From NCBI GenBank assembly GCA_937894665.1, contig CALAWF010000118.1, forward strand, positions 1-19,609: DNA of 19,609 nt, read 5' to 3'. The translations under genes and the position numbers were made by a program. This document shows, one piece after another, positions 1-6,938 of this stretch; the first letter of the stretch is position 1; each line of letters opens with the position of its first letter. Source of the DNA: an uncultured bacterium (GTDB lineage Bacteria; Cyanobacteriota; Vampirovibrionia; Gastranaerophilales; Gastranaerophilaceae). The notes under the pieces are model-generated. The model did no database searches. It worked only from the letters and a program-made list of their open reading frames with translations, and was not told where the DNA came from.

Positions 1-615
1 CCGATTACAAAATCAAAACCTGTTAAAGGTTTGTGTAATTATTTCACTAAAGATTTTGAAAAAGCATTGGCTTATTCAACAGTTGGTTCTATCGTTGCCA
101 AAGACGGTATTGGTTGTGGAATGTATGTTTACCAAAGTATGAATAACAAAGACATTCCGGAAAAAAGAAGAAACTTTGTTGCTGCACTAGACTTAACTAA
201 TGGTGTCTTGATGATTTTAGCTCAAATTGGTATGTTCTTTGCAATGAGAAAATTAAATGATAAATTGTTCCACAAAATATTCAATAAATCATTTGATAAA
301 GCTGGACACGCATTCAAAACATTAGCAGAACAAGTTCGTATTGTTCAGAAGAAATTTGGTATCAAACCTAAAATTAAAGATGAGATTAAAATTCCATATG
401 ATTCTGTTAAAAATAAATGTTTTGGTATTTTTAAATTCGTTACAGAACTTGCAGCTGCAACAATTTTAGGTAAACGTGTTATCGTTCCATTGATTGCAAC
501 TCCATTAGCTCAAAAAGTTGAAAAGAAAATGAATGAAAAACATTCAGCTGATGGTGCGGCTTCTGAAACTGTAAAAGCTGATACTCCAGCAGATAAAAAG
601 AAGAAACACCAGTAG
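1..615 (+). CDS. Membrane-associated hypothetical protein, 5' end outside window, 3' end frameshifted
   Basis: The frame is open from base 1, so the true start lies upstream. The TTG at 31 is internal and not a convincing start. About 204 residues are visible. Two hydrophobic stretches can be seen: one around NGVLMILAQIGMFFAM (bases about 200-250), and one running through FKFVTELAAATILGKRVIVPLIATPLAQ in two pieces (bases about 430-520). A lysine-rich linker lies between them, and the tail is low-complexity (Ala/Asp/Lys). No enzyme motif is recognised. The style fits a conserved integral or peripheral membrane protein of this lineage. The TAG at 613 looks premature. One frame back, reading continues as PVVASAQSTAKTADDGNTN and then LLAKYKK, to a TAA at 687-689. 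Restoring one A in the A5 run at 595-599 gives a smooth join (DKKEETPVV). Function is unknown. Confidence 0.72.
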   Translation, partial: PITKSKPVKGLCNYFTKDFEKALAYSTVGSIVAKDGIGCGMYVYQSMNNKDIPEKRRNFVAALDLTNGVLMILAQIGMFFAMRKLNDKLFHKIFNKSFDKAGHAFKTLAEQVRIVQKKFGIKPKIKDEIKIPYDSVKNKCFGIFKFVTELAAATILGKRVIVPLIATPLAQKVEKKMNEKHSADGAASETVKADTPADKKKKHQ

Positions 616-689
616 TTGCTTCTGCTCAATCAACAGCTAAAACTGCTGATGATGGAAATACAAATTTATTAGCAAAATATAAAAAATAA
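607..689 (+). pseudogene. Displaced C-terminal tail of the first gene (frame -1)
   Basis: Starting from CCA at 609, a second frame reads PVVASAQSTAKTADDGNTN and then LLAKYKK, ending at TAA 687-689. Its Ala/Thr/Asp composition continues the tail of the upstream ORF. It also ends just before the hairpin terminator at 716-738, as a real gene end should. From base 1 to 689 there are 689 bases, one short of a multiple of three, which fits a single missing base. This may be a sequencing error, a real mutation or slippage. Confidence 0.6.
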
Positions 690-714
690 GGAATGACGTA
701 GTAATATAGAACAG

Positions 715-749
715 AGGCTTTCAGTTTCACTGAAAGCCTTTTTATTTTT
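715..749. terminator. Bidirectional intrinsic terminator between convergent genes
   Basis: A perfect 9-bp stem is formed by GGCTTTCAG (716-724) and CTGAAAGCC (730-738) around a 5-nt loop. On the plus strand TTTTTATTTTT follows, giving a strong terminator for the gene ending at 615/689. The stop codon of the minus-strand TPR gene (742-744) overlaps the T tract. On the minus strand the same stem is followed by the weaker tract TCTGTTCT, so it can close that operon too. Confidence 0.85.
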
Positions 750-1320
750 GTATTTTTTGCATTTCTGAAACTAATTGCTGAATATGTTCTTTGACTGCGG
801 GTGTAATAATTAAATTTGGTTCAGCGGATGCAAATTCATCGAGGATGATAATTGCTTTTTTCTTATTCCCTGCTTTTTCATATAATATCCCTAGCATAAC
901 CTTATTCAGAGGGTTGCTATCTTGGGTTGAGGAATATACAGAAATTTGATTTTGAATTTGTGATAATTTTTGGTAGCAATCAGCAAGATTTTGGTAATAT
1001 TCAAAATTTAAGCTGTATTGAGTGAGAGCATTTTTAAAACAATCGAGTGCTAAGTTTGGATACCCTATAGTCATATAAACTTTTCCTAAATTGTTAAAAT
1101 ATACCGCTGTGGCCTGTTTTTTCGGGTTAAGACTAATTGCTATTTTGAATTCCTGAATTGCGGCATAGTAACATTTTTCTTCAACATACATAACTCCCAA
1201 ATTGTTGTGTTCAAACGCATTTTTTTCTGGGTCAATTACGTATGTTGCAATTGTTCCTTTGGCTGCAAATGTTGGGAGAGCAGACATTAAAATTATGACT
1301 ATGGCTAAAAATTTTTTCAT
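742..1320 (-). CDS. Exported TPR-repeat protein (192 aa)
   Basis: The N-terminus MKKFLAIVIILMSALPTFAA is a Sec signal peptide, with cleavage probably after residue 19 or 20. The mature part is almost entirely helical TPR repeats, at about residues 35-67 (NNLGVMYVEEKCYYAAIQEF), 72-105 (FNNLGKVYMTIGYPNLALDC), 106-125 and 137-169 (LGILYEKAGNKKKAIIILDE). TPRs bind protein partners and no catalytic residues are visible. A weak Shine-Dalgarno (AGAAG) lies 8 nt before the ATG. It is the last gene of a four-gene minus-strand run, 38 nt after the MBL hydrolase, and stops inside the convergent terminator. It probably acts as a periplasmic scaffold. The partner is unknown but may be a product of the same operon. 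Confidence 0.85.
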   Translation of the reverse strand: MKKFLAIVIILMSALPTFAAKGTIATYVIDPEKNAFEHNNLGVMYVEEKCYYAAIQEFKIAISLNPKKQATAVYFNNLGKVYMTIGYPNLALDCFKNALTQYSLNFEYYQNLADCYQKLSQIQNQISVYSSTQDSNPLNKVMLGILYEKAGNKKKAIIILDEFASAEPNLIITPAVKEHIQQLVSEMQKIQK

Positions 1321-1358
1321 ATAGTTCTTCTATAATTATTATTCTAAAGAATTCAAAT

Positions 1359-2276
1359 TTATACTTCTAATTCAAGACCTTCATAAGCAAGTTGAACATT
1401 TTTATAGTTAGAAGTGTAATGTTCTCTTATTCTATTCAATTTAGTATCATCATAACTTGGGTCATAGTGGAAAAATACTAAGTTTTTGGCTTTTGTTTGT
1501 TTCATTGTTTCTGTTGCCATATCGAAGGTTGAATGTCCAAATCCTTGTTTTGGGGAATATGGGTTTAAGTAATCTTCAGTTGTATATTGTGCATCGTGAA
1601 TTAACAAATCACAATCTTTGGCAAATGTTATGAATTTCTTATCTCCGCCGAGATAGCATTCTTTATCTGTCGCATATACAAGTGTTTTGTCCTTATAAGA
1701 GATTTTATAAATCATAACTCCGTCTTGAGGATGAACGTATGATTTATAGCAAGTTATCAATACGTCATTTTCTCCTTGTTGAGTCTCTGGCGTAACTAGT
1801 ATAGGTGCTTCGTTAGGTTTTAATAAAATTGCTTGAGTTTCAGAAATATTATTTATTTGTGTTGTGCAAGCAATATCACCTAAATCTAGCGGAAAGGTTT
1901 TTCCAAATACAAGTTCTGATAAATCTTTTTCCAGGCTTGAGTTATTTGAACTTGTTCCGTAAATTTTCAATTTTGTTGATTTTAAATGAAGTGGTTTGAA
2001 AAATGTTAATCCTAATAAATGGTCTTGATGAATATGAGAGATTAAAAGAGTTGCATGGATTGGCTTACGTTCTTGTGGATTGATTGACGATGCAATATAT
2101 TTTTCCATCAAATCATCTCCGGCACTAACAATTCCTGTTCCTGCATCAAGTAATATCAAATGCCCTCCGACATTGACTTCAACACAAGATGTATTACCGC
2201 CAAAAAGCATGAAGTTTTTATTGCAGACAGGAAAACTTCCTCTTACACCTCTGAATTTTACTTTAAAATCTTCCAT
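1359..2276 (-). CDS. MBL-fold metallo-hydrolase (305 aa)
   Basis: This is a metallo-beta-lactamase-fold hydrolase. The N-terminus FRGVRGSFPVCNK, then GGNTSCVEV (27-34) and LLDAGTG (42-48), is typical of the branch that includes PhnP-like and cyclic-nucleotide phosphodiesterase-like enzymes. Metal ligands can be read off: SHIHQDH (H81, H83, D85, H86), a conserved H182 before GVMIYKI, D204 in VYATDKE, D228 in LLIHDAQYT, H248 in FGHST, and H270 in FFHYDP. No signal peptide is present, so a cytoplasmic location is likely. The Shine-Dalgarno GAGGG sits 6 nt before the ATG. It lies 18 nt after the phosphoesterase gene and 38 nt before a TPR gene, so co-transcription is likely. The substrate cannot be told from sequence; a phosphodiester is the best guess. 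Confidence 0.88.
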   Translation of the reverse strand: MEDFKVKFRGVRGSFPVCNKNFMLFGGNTSCVEVNVGGHLILLDAGTGIVSAGDDLMEKYIASSINPQERKPIHATLLISHIHQDHLLGLTFFKPLHLKSTKLKIYGTSSNNSSLEKDLSELVFGKTFPLDLGDIACTTQINNISETQAILLKPNEAPILVTPETQQGENDVLITCYKSYVHPQDGVMIYKISYKDKTLVYATDKECYLGGDKKFITFAKDCDLLIHDAQYTTEDYLNPYSPKQGFGHSTFDMATETMKQTKAKNLVFFHYDPSYDDTKLNRIREHYTSNYKNVQLAYEGLELEV

Positions 2277-2294
2277 ATAAAGCCCTCATTCAAA

Positions 2295-3290
2295 TTATTT
2301 TTTTATTTCATAAATTCCATTTTGATCTTTAGGTTCTCCGGCATACATTGCTCCAGAGAATACTAAGAGTTTTGCCATTTTTTGAATTGTTTTTTCTCTT
2401 GTTTCAACCCATTTCAAATCGAAAACGGTTTTGTCTTTGTAGTTTGTTACATTAACAATTCTGAATGCATTAGGATATGAAACTAATGCCGGAGTTGCTA
2501 CATAAAGAACGTTATCATGTTGAACGACTTTTGTTGCGTGATAATGACCTTGGAATACTCCAATTGGATTTTTATAACTTTCTATCAAGCTCATTACTTG
2601 TGTTGCATTTTTCAACTTGTGATTTGGGCTTGCAAAGGGTTCAACAATTGGCACATGCATAAATATTAGTACTGTGTCATTTTTTGATTTGTCTAATTCA
2701 TTTTTTAACCATTTCAATTGGGTTTCATCTATGTAACCGTTTGAAGTTAGTCTATCTGTAATTATGTCATCAAGAACGATAACTTTGTAATTTTTCTTTG
2801 GTTCAAATGAGTAGTATGCTTTTTTGAATGTGTAATTTTTATTTGCATTTCTTAGCATATCCATATAAACCTGTGTTGTTAAATATCCGCCAACACATCT
2901 GTCATGGTTTCCAAACGCAAAATACCAAGGAGCATTAAGTTTTTCCAAATGTGGAAGTACTGCTCTTAGTTCTTTTTCATAAGGCTTATCAATTAAGTCG
3001 CCTGTAAACATTACAAAATCCAAGTCATTATGTTCATTCAATTGTTCAATTGCATCATCTAAAAGTCTTGGAGATTCTCCAATCATTTTGAATGTTGTAT
3101 TTGAACCATTTTCTAGAAAGTGAACATCACTAACTTGTGAAAATTTTAAACTTGTTGAAGCACTATATGTTTGCAAACCCCATAACATTCCGGCTGTTAG
3201 GCAGATTGTAATTAGTCCATTTGCAAGTTTCGTTAAAAAAGTTTCTTTCTTTTGGTGATGTACTCTTTTGGTATTTTTTCTTTTTTTCAT
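2295..3290 (-). CDS. Membrane-anchored calcineurin-like metallophosphoesterase (331 aa)
   Basis: All five motifs of the calcineurin-like phosphoesterase superfamily are present: D55-V-H57 (QVSDVHF), GD 97-98 (FTGDLID), GNHD 127-130, H212 (FMHVP) and GHYH 248-251. These bind a two-metal centre that hydrolyses phosphomonoesters or phosphodiesters. A very basic N-terminus (MKKRKNTKRVHHQKK) precedes one hydrophobic segment at about 24-42 and no obvious cleavage site follows. This predicts an N-in signal anchor with the enzyme outside the cytoplasm. The ATG comes one base after the stop of the upstream TPR gene and no clear Shine-Dalgarno is seen, so translational coupling is likely. The overall layout resembles CpdA/Icc-like and other exported phosphoesterases. 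The substrate is unknown. Confidence 0.9.
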   Translation of the reverse strand: MKKRKNTKRVHHQKKETFLTKLANGLITICLTAGMLWGLQTYSASTSLKFSQVSDVHFLENGSNTTFKMIGESPRLLDDAIEQLNEHNDLDFVMFTGDLIDKPYEKELRAVLPHLEKLNAPWYFAFGNHDRCVGGYLTTQVYMDMLRNANKNYTFKKAYYSFEPKKNYKVIVLDDIITDRLTSNGYIDETQLKWLKNELDKSKNDTVLIFMHVPIVEPFASPNHKLKNATQVMSLIESYKNPIGVFQGHYHATKVVQHDNVLYVATPALVSYPNAFRIVNVTNYKDKTVFDLKWVETREKTIQKMAKLLVFSGAMYAGEPKDQNGIYEIKK

Positions 3291-3291
3291 A

Positions 3292-4197
3292 CTAATTTGA
3301 TTCCAATATTTTCTTTATTTCATTGTACTTGTTTTCAAGGTATTCGTCATCATCAGAGAGTATGATTGCTTTATCGATATTTGATAATGCACTTGTGTAG
3401 TTGCCTATTGCATAATCACAAAGTCCCATATATTCATATATTTTAGAGGTTTGAATATCTTGAAGAAGAGAGTTAAATATTTTTTTAGATTCTTCGTAGT
3501 TACCATATTTATACAAAATCTTTGCTCTGTCAAACTGATACTCTGGACAGTTGTTTAATTCAATTGCTTTATCATTATCAGCTTTTGATTCATCTAGCCT
3601 GCCTAGTGAAAACTCTGCTCTTGATTTAATTGCATAAGCTAAATCATCTTTTGGATTAAACGTTAAATACTTATCGATTGGGTTTATTGCAGAACTGTAT
3701 TCTCCAATTTCGCTAAGAACAATTGCTTGGGCAAGATAACATTGTGCAAAGTCTGGTCTTGCTGATACCGCAGAATTAAAAGCATCAAGTGCCTTTGAAT
3801 ATTGGTGATTTCGTCTGTAGAAGTTTCCAAGGTAATAGTAGGCAAGATATGCATTATTGCTTTGAGTCCCTTGAATAAGAGATGAAAGTTCCATATCATC
3901 ATCTCCAAGTTTTCGGTATTCTTCAGCCTGTTTAACCATTGGATTTACAGAAGTTACAAATGTCTTGTTATCCTTTGACATAACATGGGTTAAACCTCGT
4001 TTCAAATCTTGAGCTTGTTTATTAGCGGGATTTATTCTCAAAATATTATCAATGTATTGCATTGCAGAATTATAATCCCCTTCTGCACTGTAGCTTGATG
4101 CCATATCAAGATAATCTTCTTCAATTTCATTTGAAAAAGCTGGAAGACTTAAACAAATTACAGAGGTTAACACAATGGATAGTAGTAACTTTTTCAT
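3292..4197 (-). CDS. Exported TPR-repeat protein (301 aa), first gene of the phosphoesterase operon
   Basis: The signal peptide MKKLLLSIVLTSVICLSLPAFS is probably cleaved near residue 22. The mature protein has about six TPR units, at roughly 27-58 (ASSYSAEGDYNSAMQYIDNI), 117-150 (LGNFYRRNHQYSKALDAF), 151-184, 185-217, 219-250 and 253-286 (MGLCDYAIGNYTSALSNIDK). It is a protein-protein interaction scaffold, probably periplasmic, with no catalytic motif. Its stop codon is separated by one base from the ATG of the phosphoesterase, which ties the two together. No Shine-Dalgarno precedes the ATG. Instead an extended -10 (TGCTATAAT) ends 6 nt upstream, so the mRNA may be leaderless. Confidence 0.87.
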   Translation of the reverse strand: MKKLLLSIVLTSVICLSLPAFSNEIEEDYLDMASSYSAEGDYNSAMQYIDNILRINPANKQAQDLKRGLTHVMSKDNKTFVTSVNPMVKQAEEYRKLGDDDMELSSLIQGTQSNNAYLAYYYLGNFYRRNHQYSKALDAFNSAVSARPDFAQCYLAQAIVLSEIGEYSSAINPIDKYLTFNPKDDLAYAIKSRAEFSLGRLDESKADNDKAIELNNCPEYQFDRAKILYKYGNYEESKKIFNSLLQDIQTSKIYEYMGLCDYAIGNYTSALSNIDKAIILSDDDEYLENKYNEIKKILESN

Positions 4198-4203
4198 ATT
4201 TGC

Positions 4204-4212
4204 ATTATAGCA
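4204..4212 (-). promoter_or_regulatory. Extended -10 promoter placed for a leaderless transcript
   Basis: On the minus strand the sequence TGCTATAAT (4212-4204) is a consensus extended -10 element. Six bases (GCAAAT) separate it from the ATG at 4197, so the usual start point about 7 nt downstream of the -10 would be the A of the ATG. No good -35 box is visible at 17 nt, as is common for extended -10 promoters. It would drive the TPR/phosphoesterase/MBL/TPR operon. Confidence 0.6.
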
Positions 4213-4237
4213 TAAAATTTGACAAAAAATATTTCAA

Positions 4238-4993
4238 CTAAAACTCTGAATAATATGTCATATTAACTTTGGAGGCATTTTCTCTCCAAAAGTTATCGAT
4301 ATTATCTTTCATAGATGAATGAAGTTGAAGCGAATTTAGTCTTTCTGCAATTTCTGCTTTTACTCCACGAGCTTCAGGATGAGATTTTACATATTGCATA
4401 AGTTCATTGATTTTTGTAGTATCGTTGTTTATTCCATTCAAAATAGCTTTTGTGTAAGCAGCTTTAAGTTTTTCAACTTGAGAATGATTAAGTTTTTCAA
4501 AACAGGCTTTTTTCTTTAAATAAGATTGCTGTCCTGCTTTATTGTATGCAATTACTTGATCCAATCCTGAGGAATCATTCATTACTAAAAAATCTTGTAA
4601 TGATACCGGTAAACTAGTTCCTTTGTTATCAATTGCCGGATGACCATGGTGGAGAATGAATGTTCTTCCTTTATATGGGTCAAAATTTGAAAACATGACT
4701 GCACAATTTTGAGCATCGCCAGTTCTTTCAAGAGCAATTTTCCCAGTTGCTTTATCTATCAGGATAACTCTTTCTACTGGGTTTGGAGAATTCAAAGCAT
4801 CGATACATTTGAATTTCGCTTTCATGTTGTCTGAAATTTTAATAGAGTTAAAATTGGCAATTTTTTCGAAATCAATACCTTTGTCAAAAATTGAATTTTG
4901 CAATTTTTGAGGTTGAAATTCTTTTTTGCATGTTGCTTTGTAATCTTTAATTGCTGATTTTGCTATATTTGATATTATTTTTGTAATTTGCAT
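4238..4993 (-). CDS. Uncharacterised protein with a JAMM/MPN-like metal motif (251 aa)
   Basis: I do not recognise this as a named family. There is no signal peptide or membrane segment. The centre (about 70-160) reads like a compact alpha/beta domain. It contains strands ERVILIDKATGK and CAVMF, followed by TFILHHGHPA (H115, H116, H118) and, after a linker, SLQD (S131, D134). The HxH-Px(n)-SxxD arrangement matches the JAMM/MPN isopeptidase signature HxHx7SxxD, except that the linker is 12 residues instead of 7. An upstream Glu (E74 or E89) could serve as the catalytic acid. The C-terminal third is helical and charged (KAAYTKAILNGINNDTTK). It lies 38 nt downstream of the split kinase gene in the same direction. 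A TATAAT at 5003-4998 ends only 4 nt before the ATG, and no Shine-Dalgarno is seen. Confidence 0.75.
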   Translation of the reverse strand: MQITKIISNIAKSAIKDYKATCKKEFQPQKLQNSIFDKGIDFEKIANFNSIKISDNMKAKFKCIDALNSPNPVERVILIDKATGKIALERTGDAQNCAVMFSNFDPYKGRTFILHHGHPAIDNKGTSLPVSLQDFLVMNDSSGLDQVIAYNKAGQQSYLKKKACFEKLNHSQVEKLKAAYTKAILNGINNDTTKINELMQYVKSHPEARGVKAEIAERLNSLQLHSSMKDNIDNFWRENASKVNMTYYSEF

Positions 4994-5031
4994 ATTTATT
5001 ATAAAACTTGAAAATTATTCTTTTGCTACTA

Positions 5032-5883
5032 CTATCCGATTTCGTTTAATACTTTTTGAGAATTTTCTGCCATTTTAGATACATCGCTCATTGTGAATTG
5101 ATAAGCAGTACCCACTGCACGTTGTTGGTTGTGAAATGCGAATTTTACGGCTTCTTTTATTGCTACCAATGGGTTTTCACCATTTTTAACCATTCCCCAG
5201 ATAGCTTGCGGAATATCTTTCATTAAAGTTGTAATATCAAGAGACTTTCCTGAAAGTTTTCCGGCTTCTGAAATTGCGGAGAAGAATTGCATTTGTGCTT
5301 TCATTGCAGTTGCGTTCTCTGGGGACATAGAAAGTCCGTGCTTTTTAAGTATTGCCATTAGTGAACCTTGAACATCGCCAAATTTGGTAATTTGTTGTTT
5401 TTTACCGAAAATATTCTTTTCTATATCGGCTGCAAGTTCCCAAATTTTCGCTTGTTTATCTGCTCCTGTGTATGCACATTGGTCAATGAAGTATTTAGCA
5501 ATTCCTTTGGAGTTCCCAACAAGATAATTTGAGAAGAAACTTATATCTTGTTTTACTTGACCGCTTGTTCGTGCCACACAGTTACCTGTATCGATAAATT
5601 CAGGTATCAATTTCCCGTTTTCATCTGCGGTGATAAAGAAGTTTCCGGTATGTGGATCTCCGTGCATCAATGTCTTTCCGCCTTCTTTTAAGAATAGGAA
5701 TTGCTCATCAAAAGTTTTTAATAATGTTGAAGGAAGTTCTTTCATTACCTTTTCGGGATCTTTTAACCAAGGATTTTTCTCTATTTCTTTTGCGTATTTT
5801 GTTGCAAATTCTGTTGGATTTGCTTTGTAATCTTTTAAAATATCAACAAGTTTATTCATCTGAATACCGTGAGCCATATCCAT
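5032..5883 (-). CDS. UbiB/AarF-type atypical kinase, C-terminal part (frameshifted)
   Basis: This is the C-lobe of an ABC1/ADCK/UbiB-family atypical kinase. The catalytic loop is LMHGDPHTGNFF (H74, D76, N81), matching the family's HxDPHPGN. The metal-binding FIDTGN (D98) corresponds to the family's DFG. The rest is helical. The ATG used here (MDMAHGIQMN) is internal, because the frame is open upstream as LLATGAKRYKVADITDIS then KDGTCIL, back to base about 5958. That stretch supplies the hinge segment that UbiB kinases have at this point. The piece therefore belongs to the same gene as the ORF at 5952-6785. Joined, the protein would be about 584 aa. Neither half alone would make a complete kinase. 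UbiB members support quinone or lipid metabolism, and the substrate of this one is unknown. Confidence 0.82.
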   Translation of the reverse strand: MDMAHGIQMNKLVDILKDYKANPTEFATKYAKEIEKNPWLKDPEKVMKELPSTLLKTFDEQFLFLKEGGKTLMHGDPHTGNFFITADENGKLIPEFIDTGNCVARTSGQVKQDISFFSNYLVGNSKGIAKYFIDQCAYTGADKQAKIWELAADIEKNIFGKKQQITKFGDVQGSLMAILKKHGLSMSPENATAMKAQMQFFSAISEAGKLSGKSLDITTLMKDIPQAIWGMVKNGENPLVAIKEAVKFAFHNQQRAVGTAYQFTMSDVSKMAENSQKVLNEIG

Positions 5884-5951
5884 TAGAATACATGTTCCAT
5901 CTTTAGATATATCTGTAATATCTGCGACTTTGTATCTTTTTGCCCCAGTTG

Positions 5952-6785
5952 CTAGTAGTTATTGTTCTTGTATTCTGAGAAAAAGTTTAATTCTTCTTTC
6001 CAATCTTTATAATATGTTTTGAACATTTCTTTGTTCTTAGCATATTCTTCCGGAGATGAACTAAGTTCTTTCAAAACACGCATTGTTAGTTCTTCTTCTG
6101 CATCAAGACTTTCTTTAGTTACACCTTTTTTAAGCATTTTTACAACTGCTGTTGAACCGTCAGGCTTTTTAACAATATAAGCGGCTCCGATACTTCCGGC
6201 ACTCATTTCTTTTTGAATGACTAATTTTTGACCTGGGAAAGAAGAATTGATGAGTTGTTGGGCTTCTTCCATAGACCTCGAAAAAGAACAATGGCTTCTA
6301 GTTTCCCTCATTGCTTTTGCTAATTCAGGGTATTTTGCTTCAATCTTTGCCATATCTTTCGGGCTTCCAGAAATTATTTGAGCAAATTTAGTTGGTCCAA
6401 CACCAGACATTTCAATCCAATCTTGCATAACTTTTTCAGTTGTTGCATCTTTGCCTATTTTATAATTGCCAAATCCTCTTTTTCTAGCATAGTCTTCTAG
6501 TTTTGAGGTAAATTCGTTATCATTAATTAGCTTTTTTGAGGCATTCCAAATGTTGTCTTTTATCCTTTCAAATTGATCGCTAAGTCCATTATTTTCGGCA
6601 ATTTGTTCAAATTTGTGGGTATATGCTTCTCTTGCTTCATGCACTCCTGTTCTAATTCTTCGCCCTAGTTGGGTATGATTTGACAGCAAGTCTTTTGTTT
6701 CTTCTGTTAAATATTTTCCACCTTTTTTAATCGCAATTTTCCCTGATTGCCATAGTTCTGTTACGGCATTAACGCTTAATCCCAT
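5952..6785 (-). CDS. UbiB/AarF-type atypical kinase, N-terminal part (frameshifted)
   Basis: After a long helical N-terminus (about 1-110), the family hallmarks appear. VGPTKFAQIIS (129-139) matches the UbiB KxGQ motif, with K133 and Q136. SAGSIGAAYIVKK (195-207) is the Ala-rich nucleotide loop. AVVKMLKKG (213-221) holds the ATP-binding lysine K216. EELNFFSEYKNNN (264-276) is the helix with the conserved acid. The ORF then stops at TAG 5954-5952, before the hinge and catalytic loop. One base back, translation runs straight into the C-lobe. Adding one C after the AAC codon at 5960-5958 restores NNNLLATGAKRYKVAD. A good Shine-Dalgarno (AAAGGA) lies 8 nt before the ATG. The break removes all catalytic residues from this piece. 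Confidence 0.82.
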   Translation of the reverse strand: MGLSVNAVTELWQSGKIAIKKGGKYLTEETKDLLSNHTQLGRRIRTGVHEAREAYTHKFEQIAENNGLSDQFERIKDNIWNASKKLINDNEFTSKLEDYARKRGFGNYKIGKDATTEKVMQDWIEMSGVGPTKFAQIISGSPKDMAKIEAKYPELAKAMRETRSHCSFSRSMEEAQQLINSSFPGQKLVIQKEMSAGSIGAAYIVKKPDGSTAVVKMLKKGVTKESLDAEEELTMRVLKELSSSPEEYAKNKEMFKTYYKDWKEELNFFSEYKNNNY

Positions 6786-6818
6786 ATACTAGTTCCTTTC
6801 GTGTTAACTTTCCCCTTA

Positions 6819-6847
6819 GTTATATAAAGGATTTTATTATGTCGGAA
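6819..6847 (-). promoter_or_regulatory. Candidate promoter of the kinase gene
   Basis: On the minus strand TATAAC (6824-6819) matches the -10 consensus at 5 of 6 positions. It is preceded at exactly 17 nt by TTCCGA (6847-6842), a weak -35. A transcript starting near 6812 would carry a leader of about 27 nt containing the AAAGGA ribosome-binding site. Confidence 0.45.
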
Positions 6848-6865
6848 TTGCCAGATATTGGGATT

Positions 6866-6908
6866 AAAAATAAGGTCGAAATAGCTATATATTAACCATT
6901 TCAACCTT
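6866..6908 (-). terminator. Intrinsic terminator of the long TPR gene
   Basis: On the minus strand AAGGTTGAAAT (6908-6898) pairs with ATTTCGACCTT (6882-6872) over 11 bp, with one U-G pair, around a 15-nt loop. It is followed directly by ATTTTTAAT. It sits about 30 nt after the stop of the TPR gene at 6939. On the plus strand the same pair is a C-A mismatch and no T tract follows, so the element works toward the left. Confidence 0.75.
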
Positions 6909-6938
6909 ACTTATGATTATTTTAATAAAACTTAATAA

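Noticed and set aside
5950..5962. Programmed -1 frameshift site in the kinase gene
   Set aside because: No X-XXY-YYZ slippery heptamer or following stem-loop is apparent. A one-base deletion is simpler.
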